Positions 20,515 to 28,177 of a DNA stretch of 64,000 nucleotides are shown piece by piece. The stretch's first letter is position 1. Each line of letters begins with the position of its first letter. Origin of the DNA: Rhizobium sp. Root708 (GTDB lineage: Bacteria > Pseudomonadota > Alphaproteobacteria > Rhizobiales > Rhizobiaceae); contig NZ_LMHV01000012.1 in the NCBI RefSeq assembly GCF_001429725.1, forward strand, positions 248,875-312,874, read 5' to 3'. The notes beneath the pieces were generated by a model that had not been told where the DNA came from, ran no database searches, and saw only the letters and a program-made list of their open reading frames with translations. The position numbers were made by a program, and so were the translations under genes.

Positions 20515-20543
20515 AACGCCGCCTTCGGGCGGCGTTGCCATTT
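20515..20543 (+). terminator. Terminator after the transmembrane chemoreceptor
   Basis: A 9-bp stem AACGCCGCC/GGCGGCGTT closed by a TTCG tetraloop (20515-20536), followed by GCCATTTT. Confidence 0.8.
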
Positions 20544-20643
20544 TGGGCCGTGCCGCTGCTCGCGAAGATTTGAAAAACAGCCGGCATGGTCTATTGTAGA
20601 AGCCTAATGTTGACGGCGCGGAGCGCCGATTGGACAGGAAGCA

Positions 20644-22155
20644 ATGCCGGCCGCCGACCAGGGTGAAAAACCTTCGAACAATATAACCGTTGAAGAAGCC
20701 GATGTGGGAAGCCGCCCCTCGGGCCTCTTCGGTGGGCTCTCGGGAAAGCTGCTCTGGCTGACAGTCATTTGCATCATGCTGGCCGAGGTGCTGATCTTCT
20801 TTCCGTCCGTCGCCTCGATGCGGCTGCGCTGGCTCGACGAACGGCTGAGCGGCGCTGCAGCCGCCGCGATCGTGATCGACGGCCTGCAGCCGGTCGAGCT
20901 GCCTCGCTCTCTTCAGAAGGAAACGCTGGAGGCGACGGGCACAAAGGCGATCGTACTCCGCAAGGATGGTACAGCGCGCTTGCTGGCGACCACCGAAATG
21001 CCGGCCTCCGTCGATGAACAGTATGACCTGACGGACGTTCCGCCGCTGACCGCCATCCGTGATGCGCTCGACACGCTGATTTTCGGCGGCAATCGCATCA
21101 TCCGTGTTTACGGGCCGGTGCAGGACACCAACACCGGCGTCGAAGTGGTGATGAAGGACAAGAACCTGCGCAACGCCATGTTGGCCTATTCGCGCAACGT
21201 CTTCCTGCTTTCCATCCTGATCTCGCTGTTTACCGCGACGCTGGTGTTCTTCGCCATCAACCGCATCCTCATCCGGCCTATCCGGAAGCTGACCGGCAGC
21301 ATGCAGACATTCTCCGCCGATCCGGACAATCCACGACATATCTTTGTCGGCGATGGCGGGCGCGATGAACTCGCCGTTGCCGGCCGGCATCTGACGTCCA
21401 TGCAGATGGAACTGCAGAAGACGCTGAAGCAGCAGAAGAACCTTGCCGCACTCGGGCTCGCCGTTTCTAAGATCAACCACGACATGCGCAACATCCTGGC
21501 CTCCGCCCAGCTGATGTCGGACCGGCTCGTCGATGTCGATGATCCCATGGTCAAGAGCTTCGCGCCAAAGCTCCTGCGAACCATCGACCGCGCCGTCGGC
21601 TATACGACCGAGGTTCTGTCCTATGGCCAGGCAACCGAATCGGCTCCGCGCAGGCGTCGCCTTCGGCTGCACACGCTGATCGAAGACGTCAGGGACATGC
21701 TGGCGATCGATTCTCAGGCCGAGATCGAGTTCCTCGATCAGATCGGCGCCGATCTCGAGATCGATGCCGATAGCGAACAGCTCTTCCGTGTCATTCACAA
21801 TCTCTGCCGCAACGCGCTGCAGGCTCTGAACGCCGGGACGGCTGGGCCGGAGGTCGTCAAACGCATCACGGTTTCGGCGCAGCGCGTCGGCAGCGTCGTC
21901 AGCATCATCGTCGACGATACCGGTCCGGGCATGCCGCAGAAGGCACGGCAGAATCTCTTTGCCGCCTTCCGTGGATCGGCGCGTTCTGGCGGCACCGGGC
22001 TTGGTCTGGCGATTGCACGCGAGCTTGTTCTTGCCCACGGCGGAACCATAGCGCTGGTTGAAAAACCGTCGGTCGGAACCCAGTTCCGCATCGAAATTCC
22101 CGATCGCCCCGTGTCGCTGGACGATTACCGCAGCCGCAGCCATGTGGAAAAGTGA
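20644..22155 (+). CDS. Orphan membrane sensor histidine kinase
   Basis: A 503-aa histidine kinase. It has a first membrane helix (LLWLTVICIMLAEVLIFFP, about 37-55), a periplasmic domain of about 130 residues, a second helix (VFLLSILISLFTATLVFFA), a HAMP-like linker, an H box (SKINHDMRNILA), an N box (HNLCRNALQAL), and G boxes (DDTGPGMP, GGTGLGLAIA). All catalytic motifs are present, so it should be active. No response regulator lies on either side, so its partner is encoded elsewhere. AGGAAG precedes the ATG. Confidence 0.9.
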   Translation: MPAADQGEKPSNNITVEEADVGSRPSGLFGGLSGKLLWLTVICIMLAEVLIFFPSVASMRLRWLDERLSGAAAAAIVIDGLQPVELPRSLQKETLEATGTKAIVLRKDGTARLLATTEMPASVDEQYDLTDVPPLTAIRDALDTLIFGGNRIIRVYGPVQDTNTGVEVVMKDKNLRNAMLAYSRNVFLLSILISLFTATLVFFAINRILIRPIRKLTGSMQTFSADPDNPRHIFVGDGGRDELAVAGRHLTSMQMELQKTLKQQKNLAALGLAVSKINHDMRNILASAQLMSDRLVDVDDPMVKSFAPKLLRTIDRAVGYTTEVLSYGQATESAPRRRRLRLHTLIEDVRDMLAIDSQAEIEFLDQIGADLEIDADSEQLFRVIHNLCRNALQALNAGTAGPEVVKRITVSAQRVGSVVSIIVDDTGPGMPQKARQNLFAAFRGSARSGGTGLGLAIARELVLAHGGTIALVEKPSVGTQFRIEIPDRPVSLDDYRSRSHVEK

Positions 22156-22277
22156 CAGTTTTTTCACATTGCATGGATGGTTTGACGAAAGTCGCGATTT
22201 TTTCTGAAACCCTATTGCATTCGTTCAGATGACCCTTTAGAGAACCGCTCACGCCAGCGGGACACACCGCTGCAGAC

Positions 22278-22354
22278 GCACCCGTAGCTCAGCTGGATAG
22301 AGCACCAGACTACGAATCTGGGGGTCAGGAGTTCGAATCTCTTCGGGTGCGCCA
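22278..22354 (+). tRNA. tRNA-Arg (anticodon ACG)
   Basis: A full cloverleaf with acceptor GCACCCG/CGGGTGC, anticodon stem CCAGA/TCTGG and loop CTACGAA giving anticodon ACG, T loop GTTCGAATC, and encoded CCA. The wobble A is presumably deaminated to inosine by TadA. Confidence 0.97.
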
Positions 22355-22539
22355 TTTCCTTCTCATTGAAAAGTTGATGTTTTCGCTCTCCTAGAGAGCA
22401 GCTTTGCTGCGCTCGGCGCTTTGAGCACCCGGCGGCTTTGCGGCTCCACGCCGTTAGCTTGGCGCAATCTTCCCCGGGCATCTTTCCGATCCGCTGCCCG
22501 CGTGGCGGCGGTGTCGTGACGCGTTTCCGGAGGGAATGA

Positions 22540-22869
22540 ATGTTGAGTAAGATGCTTCGGGCCGTGGTGCTCGGCGCGGCGCTGGCGACGCTCGCCGGCT
22601 GCGTCGATCATGCGAACGCGCCGATCATGGTCCCGGTTGCCGCCCAGACGGATCCGCCGCTCAATCCTCCGGGTATCGCTCATACGATCTGCACGTCGGA
22701 TGGAAACTTCATGTATAATGAGGCGCGCAAGCAATTCGAGCTTCGGGCGCAGATGACGCAGACGCCGATCGACCCGAACAACGAGGAAGCGCAGGCGAGG
22801 GCTGCGGCCCGCCGGCAATATGTGACGTGCCTCTCCAGCCAGGGCTACCGCGCCGTCTACGACTACTGA
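22540..22869 (+). CDS. Small lipoprotein of unknown function
   Basis: A 109-aa protein with a signal peptide ending in a lipobox (ATLAGC), so Cys21 is probably lipidated. The mature part has cysteines at about 52 and 98, possibly disulphide-bonded, and an acidic, Ala-rich region (NNEEAQARAAARRQY). GGAGGG lies 5 nt before the ATG. No known family was recognised. Confidence 0.75.
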   Translation: MLSKMLRAVVLGAALATLAGCVDHANAPIMVPVAAQTDPPLNPPGIAHTICTSDGNFMYNEARKQFELRAQMTQTPIDPNNEEAQARAAARRQYVTCLSSQGYRAVYDY

Positions 22870-22996
22870 TCGTCGCGCACTCTTTATATCACGCCCAATC
22901 GCCGGCATTCACGAGTGTTGGAGGTCGCGTGTGATCGAGGAACTTTGCAAGCAGTGACGGCATTCTTCCGAGGTAAATCCGAAAGGAGGATTTATC

Positions 22997-23368
22997 ATGA
23001 AAATGTTCCGCTTCGCTTCAGTGGCGCTCCCTCTTGGTGCATTGCTTTCTCTCTCGAGTGTGGTTCCTGCAAACGCGTTGCCAGCCGCTCCGGGCTTGCG
23101 TCCGGCGGTCACGGATGTAGAGCTCGCGCAATACAAGCCGCAGCCGGGTTATTGGCATGGCTATCGCGGTTCGCGGACAGAACTCCCGGGAACACGCCGT
23201 CACTCTGACGGTCTTTGGTATCCGCTTGCCGCCTTTGGTATCGATCCCGGCTCAACGGGCTCGATTGGCGCGCGCGACGCGATGCCGAAACAGCGGCAGG
23301 GCTATTGTCAGGACACCTTTGGCGGCACCAACGGTGACGGCAGCATGCCCTGCAACAACGGCTTCTAG
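22997..23368 (+). CDS. Small exported Gly/Tyr-rich protein
   Basis: A 123-aa protein with a signal peptide (1-27, ending NALPA). The mature part contains GYWHGYRGSR, HSDGLWYPLAAFGID, and a C-terminal pair of cysteines (GYCQDTF, MPCNNGF) that could form a disulphide. AAGGAGGATTT before the ATG is a near-perfect ribosome site, so high expression is likely. It resembles small rhizobial periplasmic proteins with GYWHGYRG-type repeats (BA14K-like) but no firm family can be named. It is monocistronic with its own terminator. Confidence 0.75.
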   Translation: MKMFRFASVALPLGALLSLSSVVPANALPAAPGLRPAVTDVELAQYKPQPGYWHGYRGSRTELPGTRRHSDGLWYPLAAFGIDPGSTGSIGARDAMPKQRQGYCQDTFGGTNGDGSMPCNNGF

Positions 23369-23377
23369 CTGTGCCAG

Positions 23378-23408
23378 AAAAGGCGGCCCAATCGGCCGCC
23401 TTTTTTTA
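23378..23408 (+). terminator. Strong terminator after the Gly/Tyr-rich protein
   Basis: An inverted repeat AAAGGCGGCC / GGCCGCCTTT with a 5-nt loop, followed by a run of seven Ts. A tract of ten Cs follows at 23413-23422. Confidence 0.85.
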
Positions 23409-23685
23409 ATCTCCCCCCCCCCAAATTTCTCTCGGCTGGCGATTCGCGGAAAGTAGGGATCGCGACGCGTTGATTTGGCCATGTCGTGACCCGAACGGAG
23501 AACTCCGACGCCTCGCAAATCGCAGTACGCCTATATTTTCATCATATGGTTGCCGAAAACATAGCAAAAGATCATGAAACGAGGCGCCGTTCGCACCGAT
23601 ACCCATTGAGATATGCGAAAAACGCATTGCTGCGTTGCGGTAATCTCCCTATTCCTGATCGAAACAATGGGGTATCTAATCTCTC
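23409..23685. other. Non-coding stretch upstream of the small RNA
   Basis: No convincing gene. It holds a C10 tract (23413-23422) and a small hairpin AACGCA-TTGC-TGCGTT near 23619-23634. A weak -10-like TATCTA at about 23672-23677 lies just upstream of the sRNA. One open frame crosses it but lacks a ribosome site and runs through the sRNA hairpins. Confidence 0.5.
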
Positions 23686-23806
23686 GAAGGCAGCGCACTC
23701 CTCCTCCCAGCGCTCCTTCATCGGACTGACAACACTCCTCCTCCCAGTTGTCAGTCAGGATCAAGAGCCCGGTGCACCTCCTCCCGCACCGGGCTCTTTT
23801 CTTTTC
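23686..23806 (+). ncRNA. alpha-r14/NfeR1-like trans-acting small RNA with anti-SD loops
   Basis: About 120 nt that fold into three consecutive hairpins. Hairpin 1: GAAGG-(c)-AGCGC/GCGCT-CCTTC, 23686-23719. Hairpin 2: a perfect 10-bp stem GACTGACAAC/GTTGTCAGTC, 23724-23756. Hairpin 3: a 13-bp stem AAGAGCCCGGTGC/GCACCGGGCTCTT, 23763-23798, followed by a TTTTCTTTT tail and so a terminator. The first two loops are identical (ACTCCTCCTCCCA) and the third is ACCTCCTCCC, so all three expose CCTCCTCCC, complementary to Shine-Dalgarno sequences. This is the hallmark of the rhizobial alpha-r14 family (NfeR1 in S. meliloti), which represses translation of many mRNAs, notably transporters. Its 5' end is estimated. 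Confidence 0.85.
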
Positions 23807-23956
23807 CGGACGATCTCATCGAAATCACTCTGGGCGATCCTCGTCCCTTGAGGCGATGCAAGCGCATTGCATTGCCGGCATGTCCGCGCGATCTTTCCTG
23901 CCCATACGTAGGATTGTCCACCCAGCGAAAATTCGCATAGGCAAACACTCGCGTTC

Positions 23957-23989
23957 TGATATATCACGTCCTCGACTACGTCAGTCGAG
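23957..23989 (+). promoter_or_regulatory. Palindromes upstream of the proline-racemase homologue
   Basis: TGATATATCA (23957-23966) is a perfect 10-bp palindrome. Just after it, CTCGACT-ACGTC-AGTCGAG (23971-23989) forms a 7-bp inverted repeat. Both lie within 60 nt of the gene start and are plausible operator sites, for example for a GntR/FCD regulator. No regulator is adjacent. Confidence 0.4.
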
Positions 23990-24012
23990 ACACTGGAGAT
24001 TGGAGTTCGCCG

Positions 24013-25050
24013 ATGAGATGGAAGCGCACCATTCAGCTTCTGGATGTTCATGCCGAGGGCGAGATCGGCAAGGTCGCCATTGGCGGCGTGCCGAAGATTC
24101 CCGGCAATACGGTTGCCGAGCAACTACACTGGCTGAACACCGATCCCAAGGGCCAGGAGCTTCGCCGCTTTCTCTGCCTCGAACCGCGTGGCGCTCCGAT
24201 CGGCTCGGTCAATCTCCTGCTGCCGCCGAAGCATCCGGAAGCGGATGCCGCCTTCATCATTCTTCAGCCGGATCAGGCGCATGCGAGTTCGGGGTCGAAT
24301 TCGATCTGCGTCACCACCGCTCTCCTCGAAGCCGGCATCGTCGAGATGCAGGAGCCTGAGACCATCGTGACGCTGGAAACGGCGGCCGGCCTTGTGAAGG
24401 CGCGGGCGACATGCCGGGACGGTCGTTGCGAGAAGGTGACGCTGACCATGGTGCCGTCGTTCGTCCACGAGCTTGATGTCCCGGTGGAAACGCCGGAGTG
24501 GGGCAGGATCACCGTCGACCTCTGCTATGGCGGCATTTTCTACGCCCTCGTAGATGTCGGTCAGGTTGGTCTCACCATTGAAAAGGCCAATGCCGCCGAG
24601 CTCGTGCGTGCGGGCATGGTTCTCAAGGATATCATCAACCGCAGCGTTTCGGTCGTTCATCCCGAAATCCCGGCTATCTCGGGCGTTGCCTACGTCATGT
24701 TCCGCGATCTGGAAGCGGACGGCACGGTGCGCACCTGCACCACGATGTGGCCCGGACGCGCCGATCGCTCGCCTTGCGGCACCGGCAACTCCGCCAATCT
24801 CGCCACCTTGCATGCACGAGGCAAGGCAAAGGTCGGCGACGTCTTCAAGTCGCGTTCGATCATCGATTCGGAGTTCGAGGTCGGCCTGCTCGCGGAAACG
24901 ACCGTTGCCGGGCGCCCGGCCATTATCCCGACGATATCAGGGCGCGGCTTCACCTTCGGGCTCTCGCAGGTGGCGCTTGATCCGTTCGATCCTCATCCGG
25001 GCGGTTTCGCGCTGACGGACGTGTGGGGCCCGTCAGCCGGCGAGATCTGA
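24013..25050 (+). CDS. Proline racemase-superfamily enzyme (hydroxyproline epimerase/dehydratase type)
   Basis: A 345-aa member of the proline racemase / 4-hydroxyproline epimerase / trans-3-hydroxyproline dehydratase superfamily. The two catalytic motifs are HASSGSNSI, where the first catalytic cysteine of racemases is replaced by Ser, and DRSPCGTGNSA, where the second cysteine is kept. A Ser-Cys pair points to the hydroxyproline-acting subgroups rather than to proline racemase; whether epimerase, dehydratase or both cannot be read here. It is monocistronic; no other hydroxyproline catabolic gene lies beside it. Convergent to the fucU-frcR pair. Confidence 0.88.
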   Translation: MRWKRTIQLLDVHAEGEIGKVAIGGVPKIPGNTVAEQLHWLNTDPKGQELRRFLCLEPRGAPIGSVNLLLPPKHPEADAAFIILQPDQAHASSGSNSICVTTALLEAGIVEMQEPETIVTLETAAGLVKARATCRDGRCEKVTLTMVPSFVHELDVPVETPEWGRITVDLCYGGIFYALVDVGQVGLTIEKANAAELVRAGMVLKDIINRSVSVVHPEIPAISGVAYVMFRDLEADGTVRTCTTMWPGRADRSPCGTGNSANLATLHARGKAKVGDVFKSRSIIDSEFEVGLLAETTVAGRPAIIPTISGRGFTFGLSQVALDPFDPHPGGFALTDVWGPSAGEI

Positions 25051-25052
25051 AC

Positions 25053-25535
25053 TCAGTAGGTAAAGGGATCGACCTCGGCCTTGTCAGTCGCGCTATCGCC
25101 GGGCTTGGCCGGGTAGATCACCCCCTTGCGCAGGATGATATTGGCGTAAAGCCGAGGCTCGCTGGTCTGGATCAGGGCGTGCGCCTCGCGAACTCGGCCG
25201 TAGAAATCCTGCCCGACCAGGGGGACGACCTTCTGGTGCGGCTCATGCCGCGCGCAGCAGTCGATCATCTCTTCGTGCACCGGGTCGAGCCGGTCGCGAT
25301 CGGCCTTCACCGTTGACCGAAAGATGGCTTCAGGGACGAAATCGTCGATCGGCAGCACGCTCAACACGGCATCGAGCACGGCCACGATCCCGTGGCCATC
25401 CAGGCGGATGAGCCGCCGGGCGTGTTCGACGCCCGGATAATTACCGTCGACAATGGCGATCTCGTCGCCGTGCCCCATGGAGCGCAGCGTCGACAGCAGT
25501 TCTGGTCCGAGAAGCGGATTAAGGCCCTTCAGCAT
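25053..25535 (-). CDS. RbsD/FucU-family sugar mutarotase next to frcR
   Basis: A 160-aa protein of the RbsD/FucU mutarotase family, which interconverts sugar anomers. Conserved residues are His22 and Asp30 in MGHGDEIAIVD and Tyr in RLYANIILRKGV. AAGGAGGT before the ATG lies inside the 3' end of frcR, and the genes overlap by 17 nt, so they are coupled. A role in anomerising fructose or a related sugar entering through FrcBCA is inferred. The short C-terminal tail after VIYP is variable. A second, divergent paralogue occurs at 57736. Confidence 0.88.
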   Translation of the reverse strand: MLKGLNPLLGPELLSTLRSMGHGDEIAIVDGNYPGVEHARRLIRLDGHGIVAVLDAVLSVLPIDDFVPEAIFRSTVKADRDRLDPVHEEMIDCCARHEPHQKVVPLVGQDFYGRVREAHALIQTSEPRLYANIILRKGVIYPAKPGDSATDKAEVDPFTY

Positions 25536-26766
25536 TGTCGACCTCCTTGAAGAGTACGTTCTGGTCCGTCAGGTATCGGGCAAAGATCGGCAGGCTTGCG
25601 CCGCCGATCGCGCGCGCCTGGGCACCGACCGCGCCTTCGATGATATCCGGCATGACGACACCCTGCAGGTCGAGCTTGTCGGCCTCGGCGATGGTCGCTT
25701 TGACGATCCGCTCGCGCACCCAATCCGGAAAGCCGCCATCGATGACAGCGGCGCTGAAGTCGATGATCGAGGCGGCGGCGACGATCGCCTGCGCCAATGC
25801 TCTTGCTGTATCCTGTATCCAGTTCTCCAGCGGTTCGCCGAAATCGATCCAGTCGTCGGCCGAATACCAGAGAGGCTGAGGATCGATGTCGCGCTCGCGC
25901 AGCATGTTCTCGAGGACGAAGATCGATGCGACTTCGAGAAGCTGCAGCGTCTCGCCGTTCTTGCCGCGAACGGGAAGGGGGCCGATGGCGCCGGCCGTGC
26001 CGGTCCGCCCGGAAAAGATCGCCGAATTCAGCACGATGCCGCCGCCGATAAAGGAGCCGATGAAGAAGTAGACGAAGTCGGGGTAGGAGGGCCCATTGCC
26101 GAACACCAGTTCCGCGCCGCAGGCGCTGGTCGCATCGTTCTGCAGGAACACGGGCAGCGAAAGGCGTGCCGCGACCTCCGTTTGCAGGTCCACATCCCGC
26201 CAGACGTCCATCGCGCCCTTGGGAGACCCGACTTCCTCCTCCCAGTTCCAGAGCTCGAACGGAGCAGCGATGCCAACGCCCGCGATGCGGCTGCGCTCTT
26301 CTGCGCTGAGGCGGGCCTCCAGTTCGGTAATGCCCGTCGTGATGAAATCCAGGAATTCGTCGGGCAATGGATAGGCGTAGGTCTTGCGCTTCTGCATGCG
26401 AATCCGGCCGACGAAATCCATTAGCACGAGATCGGCGCTGCGCCGGCCCATCTTGACCCCGAACGAGTAGACGGCATCCGGATTGAGCCGCATCGGAATG
26501 GAAGGCTGGCCGACACGTCCGCGCACCGGCTCGCCCCGGGAAAGCAGCCCTTCCTTCTCCAGTTGCCGCATGATGACCGAAACGGTTTGTGCCGAAAGCC
26601 CGGTTTTACGAGCAATATCCGCCTTCGACTGGGAACCGTGAAGGCGCACCAGCGATAGCACGAGCCGCTCGTTATAGGCGCGCACTCTGATCTGGTTCGC
26701 GCCACCCGCTGGACTGAGAATCGGTTGCTGAACCGCCCCTTGAGTCGGTCCGCCTATCGACGACAT
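25519..26766 (-). CDS. frcR: ROK-family transcriptional repressor of the fructose transporter (FrcR-like)
   Basis: A 415-aa ROK protein with an N-terminal winged helix (about 28-90: SKADIARKTGLSAQTVSVIM) and a ROK sugar-sensing domain (GVGIAAPFELW, FFIGSFIGGGIVLN). It is divergent from frcB with a 235-bp shared region, the usual place for a local regulator, so repression of frcBCAK relieved by sugar is likely. GGGAGGAG precedes the ATG. The kinase active site is not obviously intact. Confidence 0.88.
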   Translation of the reverse strand: MSSIGGPTQGAVQQPILSPAGGANQIRVRAYNERLVLSLVRLHGSQSKADIARKTGLSAQTVSVIMRQLEKEGLLSRGEPVRGRVGQPSIPMRLNPDAVYSFGVKMGRRSADLVLMDFVGRIRMQKRKTYAYPLPDEFLDFITTGITELEARLSAEERSRIAGVGIAAPFELWNWEEEVGSPKGAMDVWRDVDLQTEVAARLSLPVFLQNDATSACGAELVFGNGPSYPDFVYFFIGSFIGGGIVLNSAIFSGRTGTAGAIGPLPVRGKNGETLQLLEVASIFVLENMLRERDIDPQPLWYSADDWIDFGEPLENWIQDTARALAQAIVAAASIIDFSAAVIDGGFPDWVRERIVKATIAEADKLDLQGVVMPDIIEGAVGAQARAIGGASLPIFARYLTDQNVLFKEVDNAEGP

Positions 26767-26850
26767 TGGCCACTCCTCCCGTTTATCGGCCTATGCGCTA
26801 TTTTCTCCAAACATGCCACACGGAATTAATAATTCAATTGGATTTATTTA

Positions 26851-26879
26851 TTGACAAGGCGTTTTCTTTCGATCTTAAT
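26851..26879 (+). promoter_or_regulatory. frcB: Promoter of frcBCAK
   Basis: A perfect -35 TTGACA (26851-26856), a 17-nt spacer, and CTTAAT (26874-26879). It gives a leader of about 115 nt to frcB. An AT-rich block just upstream (26823-26850, AATTAATAATT) may be the FrcR site. Confidence 0.6.
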
Positions 26880-27001
26880 TGCCCTCGTCAAAGGGCACGG
26901 AACGGTCTGGAGGAGGCCGTCGGCGAGACTGCAGGCGTTCTCGTGCTCGTTTAAATCCGGCACCGCCAGGGGGTGGGTCGGCAAATCTCTGGGAGGAGTA
27001 A

Positions 27002-28027
27002 ATGAAGAAATCAGTGCTTTCAGCCGCGCTCGGCGCGCTTGCCCTCGGCGTCGCATTCTCGGCGCCGGCAATGGCCGCGGATGTATCCGCCTGCCTCATC
27101 ACCAAGACCGACACCAATCCCTTCTTCGTCAAGATGAAGGAAGGCGCGACGGCAAAGGCCAAGGAACTCGGCGTAACGCTGAAGTCCTATGCCGGCAAGA
27201 TCGATGGTGACAGCGAAAGCCAGGTGGCTGCGATCGAAAGCTGCATCGCCGATGGCGCCAAGGGTATCCTGATCACCGCCTCCGACACCAAGGGCATCGT
27301 TCCCTCGGTCAAGAAGGCGCGTGACGCCGGTGTCCTCGTCATCGCTCTCGACACTCCGCTCGATCCGGCCGACTCCGCCGATGCGACCTTCGCCACCGAC
27401 AACCTGCTCGCCGGCAAGCTGATCGGCCAGTGGGCGAAGGAAACCATGGGCGACAAGGCCAAGGACGCAAAGGTTGGCTTCCTCGACCTGACGCCGTCGC
27501 AGCCGACCGTCGACGTTCTGCGTGACCAGGGCTTCATGATGGGCTTCGGCATTGATCCGAAGGATCCGAACAAGATCGGCGACGAAGACGACGCTCGCAT
27601 CGTCGGCCACGACGTCACCAACGGCAACGAAGAGGGCGGCCGCAAGGCTATGGAAAACCTTCTCCAGAAGGATCCGAGCATCAACGTCATCCACACGATC
27701 AACGAACCGGCCGCAGTTGGCGCTTATCAGGCGCTGAAGGCTGTCGGCATGGAAAAGAACGTCCTGATCGTTTCGGTTGACGGCGGTTGCCCGGGCGTCA
27801 AGTCCGTCGCTGACGGCGTGATCGGCGCCACCTCGCAGCAGTATCCGCTGATGATGGCGTCGCTCGGCATCGAAGCGATCAAGAAGTTCGCCGACAGCGG
27901 CGAAAAGCCGAAGCCGACCGAAGGCAAGTCCTTCTTCGACACCGGCGTTTCGCTGGTCACCGACAAGCCGGTGTCAGGCGTGAAGTCGATCGACACGAAG
28001 GAAGGCACTGCCAAGTGCTGGGGCTAA
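27002..28027 (+). CDS. frcB: Fructose ABC transporter, periplasmic binding protein FrcB
   Basis: Captures fructose (and, in S. meliloti, ribose and mannose) in the periplasm. It is 341 aa with a signal peptide cleaved after PAMA (about 25) and a ribose-type type I periplasmic binding fold ([20 protein letters not shown] at the N-terminus; [13 protein letters not shown] near 260). GGGAGGAG lies 5 nt before the ATG. It is first in frcB-frcC-frcA-frcK, and a strong hairpin follows. Confidence 0.95.
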   Translation: MKKSVLSAALGALALGVAFSAPAMAADVSACLITKTDTNPFFVKMKEGATAKAKELGVTLKSYAGKIDGDSESQVAAIESCIADGAKGILITASDTKGIVPSVKKARDAGVLVIALDTPLDPADSADATFATDNLLAGKLIGQWAKETMGDKAKDAKVGFLDLTPSQPTVDVLRDQGFMMGFGIDPKDPNKIGDEDDARIVGHDVTNGNEEGGRKAMENLLQKDPSINVIHTINEPAAVGAYQALKAVGMEKNVLIVSVDGGCPGVKSVADGVIGATSQQYPLMMASLGIEAIKKFADSGEKPKPTEGKSFFDTGVSLVTDKPVSGVKSIDTKEGTAKCWG

Positions 28028-28049
28028 ATCCCGCAATTTGAACTTGCTG

Positions 28050-28075
28050 CCGGCCGAGGATCGTTCCTCGGCCGG
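28050..28075 (+). terminator. Intercistronic hairpin frcB-frcC
   Basis: An 11-bp perfect stem CCGGCCGAGGA/TCCTCGGCCGG with a TCGT loop lies between frcB and frcC. It has only a short T run, so it probably stabilises the frcB mRNA or causes partial termination, giving excess binding protein. Confidence 0.7.
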
Positions 28076-28177
28076 TTTCGACCGACCAGCCACTGTCTCA
28101 GAAACCGGCGCGCAAAGACCGACACGACATGAGCAGGGCTTCCGCGCGCGGTTTGGCGCGAAAGCGGAGGAGGAAAA

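Noticed and set aside
22278-22354. tRNA-Arg as a possible integration site for a genomic island.
   Set aside because: No integrase, direct repeat of the tRNA end, or compositional change nearby; the same holds for tRNA-Thr at 63094.
23413-23422. A ten-C tract as a possible phase-variation site.
   Set aside because: It is intergenic, downstream of a terminator, and not within a promoter or a gene.
23697-23785. Repeated CTCCTCCTCCC units as a possible short direct-repeat or CRISPR-like array.
   Set aside because: Each copy sits in the loop of a different hairpin, spacing is irregular, and no cas gene is present; the sRNA explanation fits better.
23486-23851. A possible 121-aa protein in the gene-poor stretch.
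   Set aside because: No ribosome site, no domain, and it reads straight through the three sRNA hairpins and their terminator.
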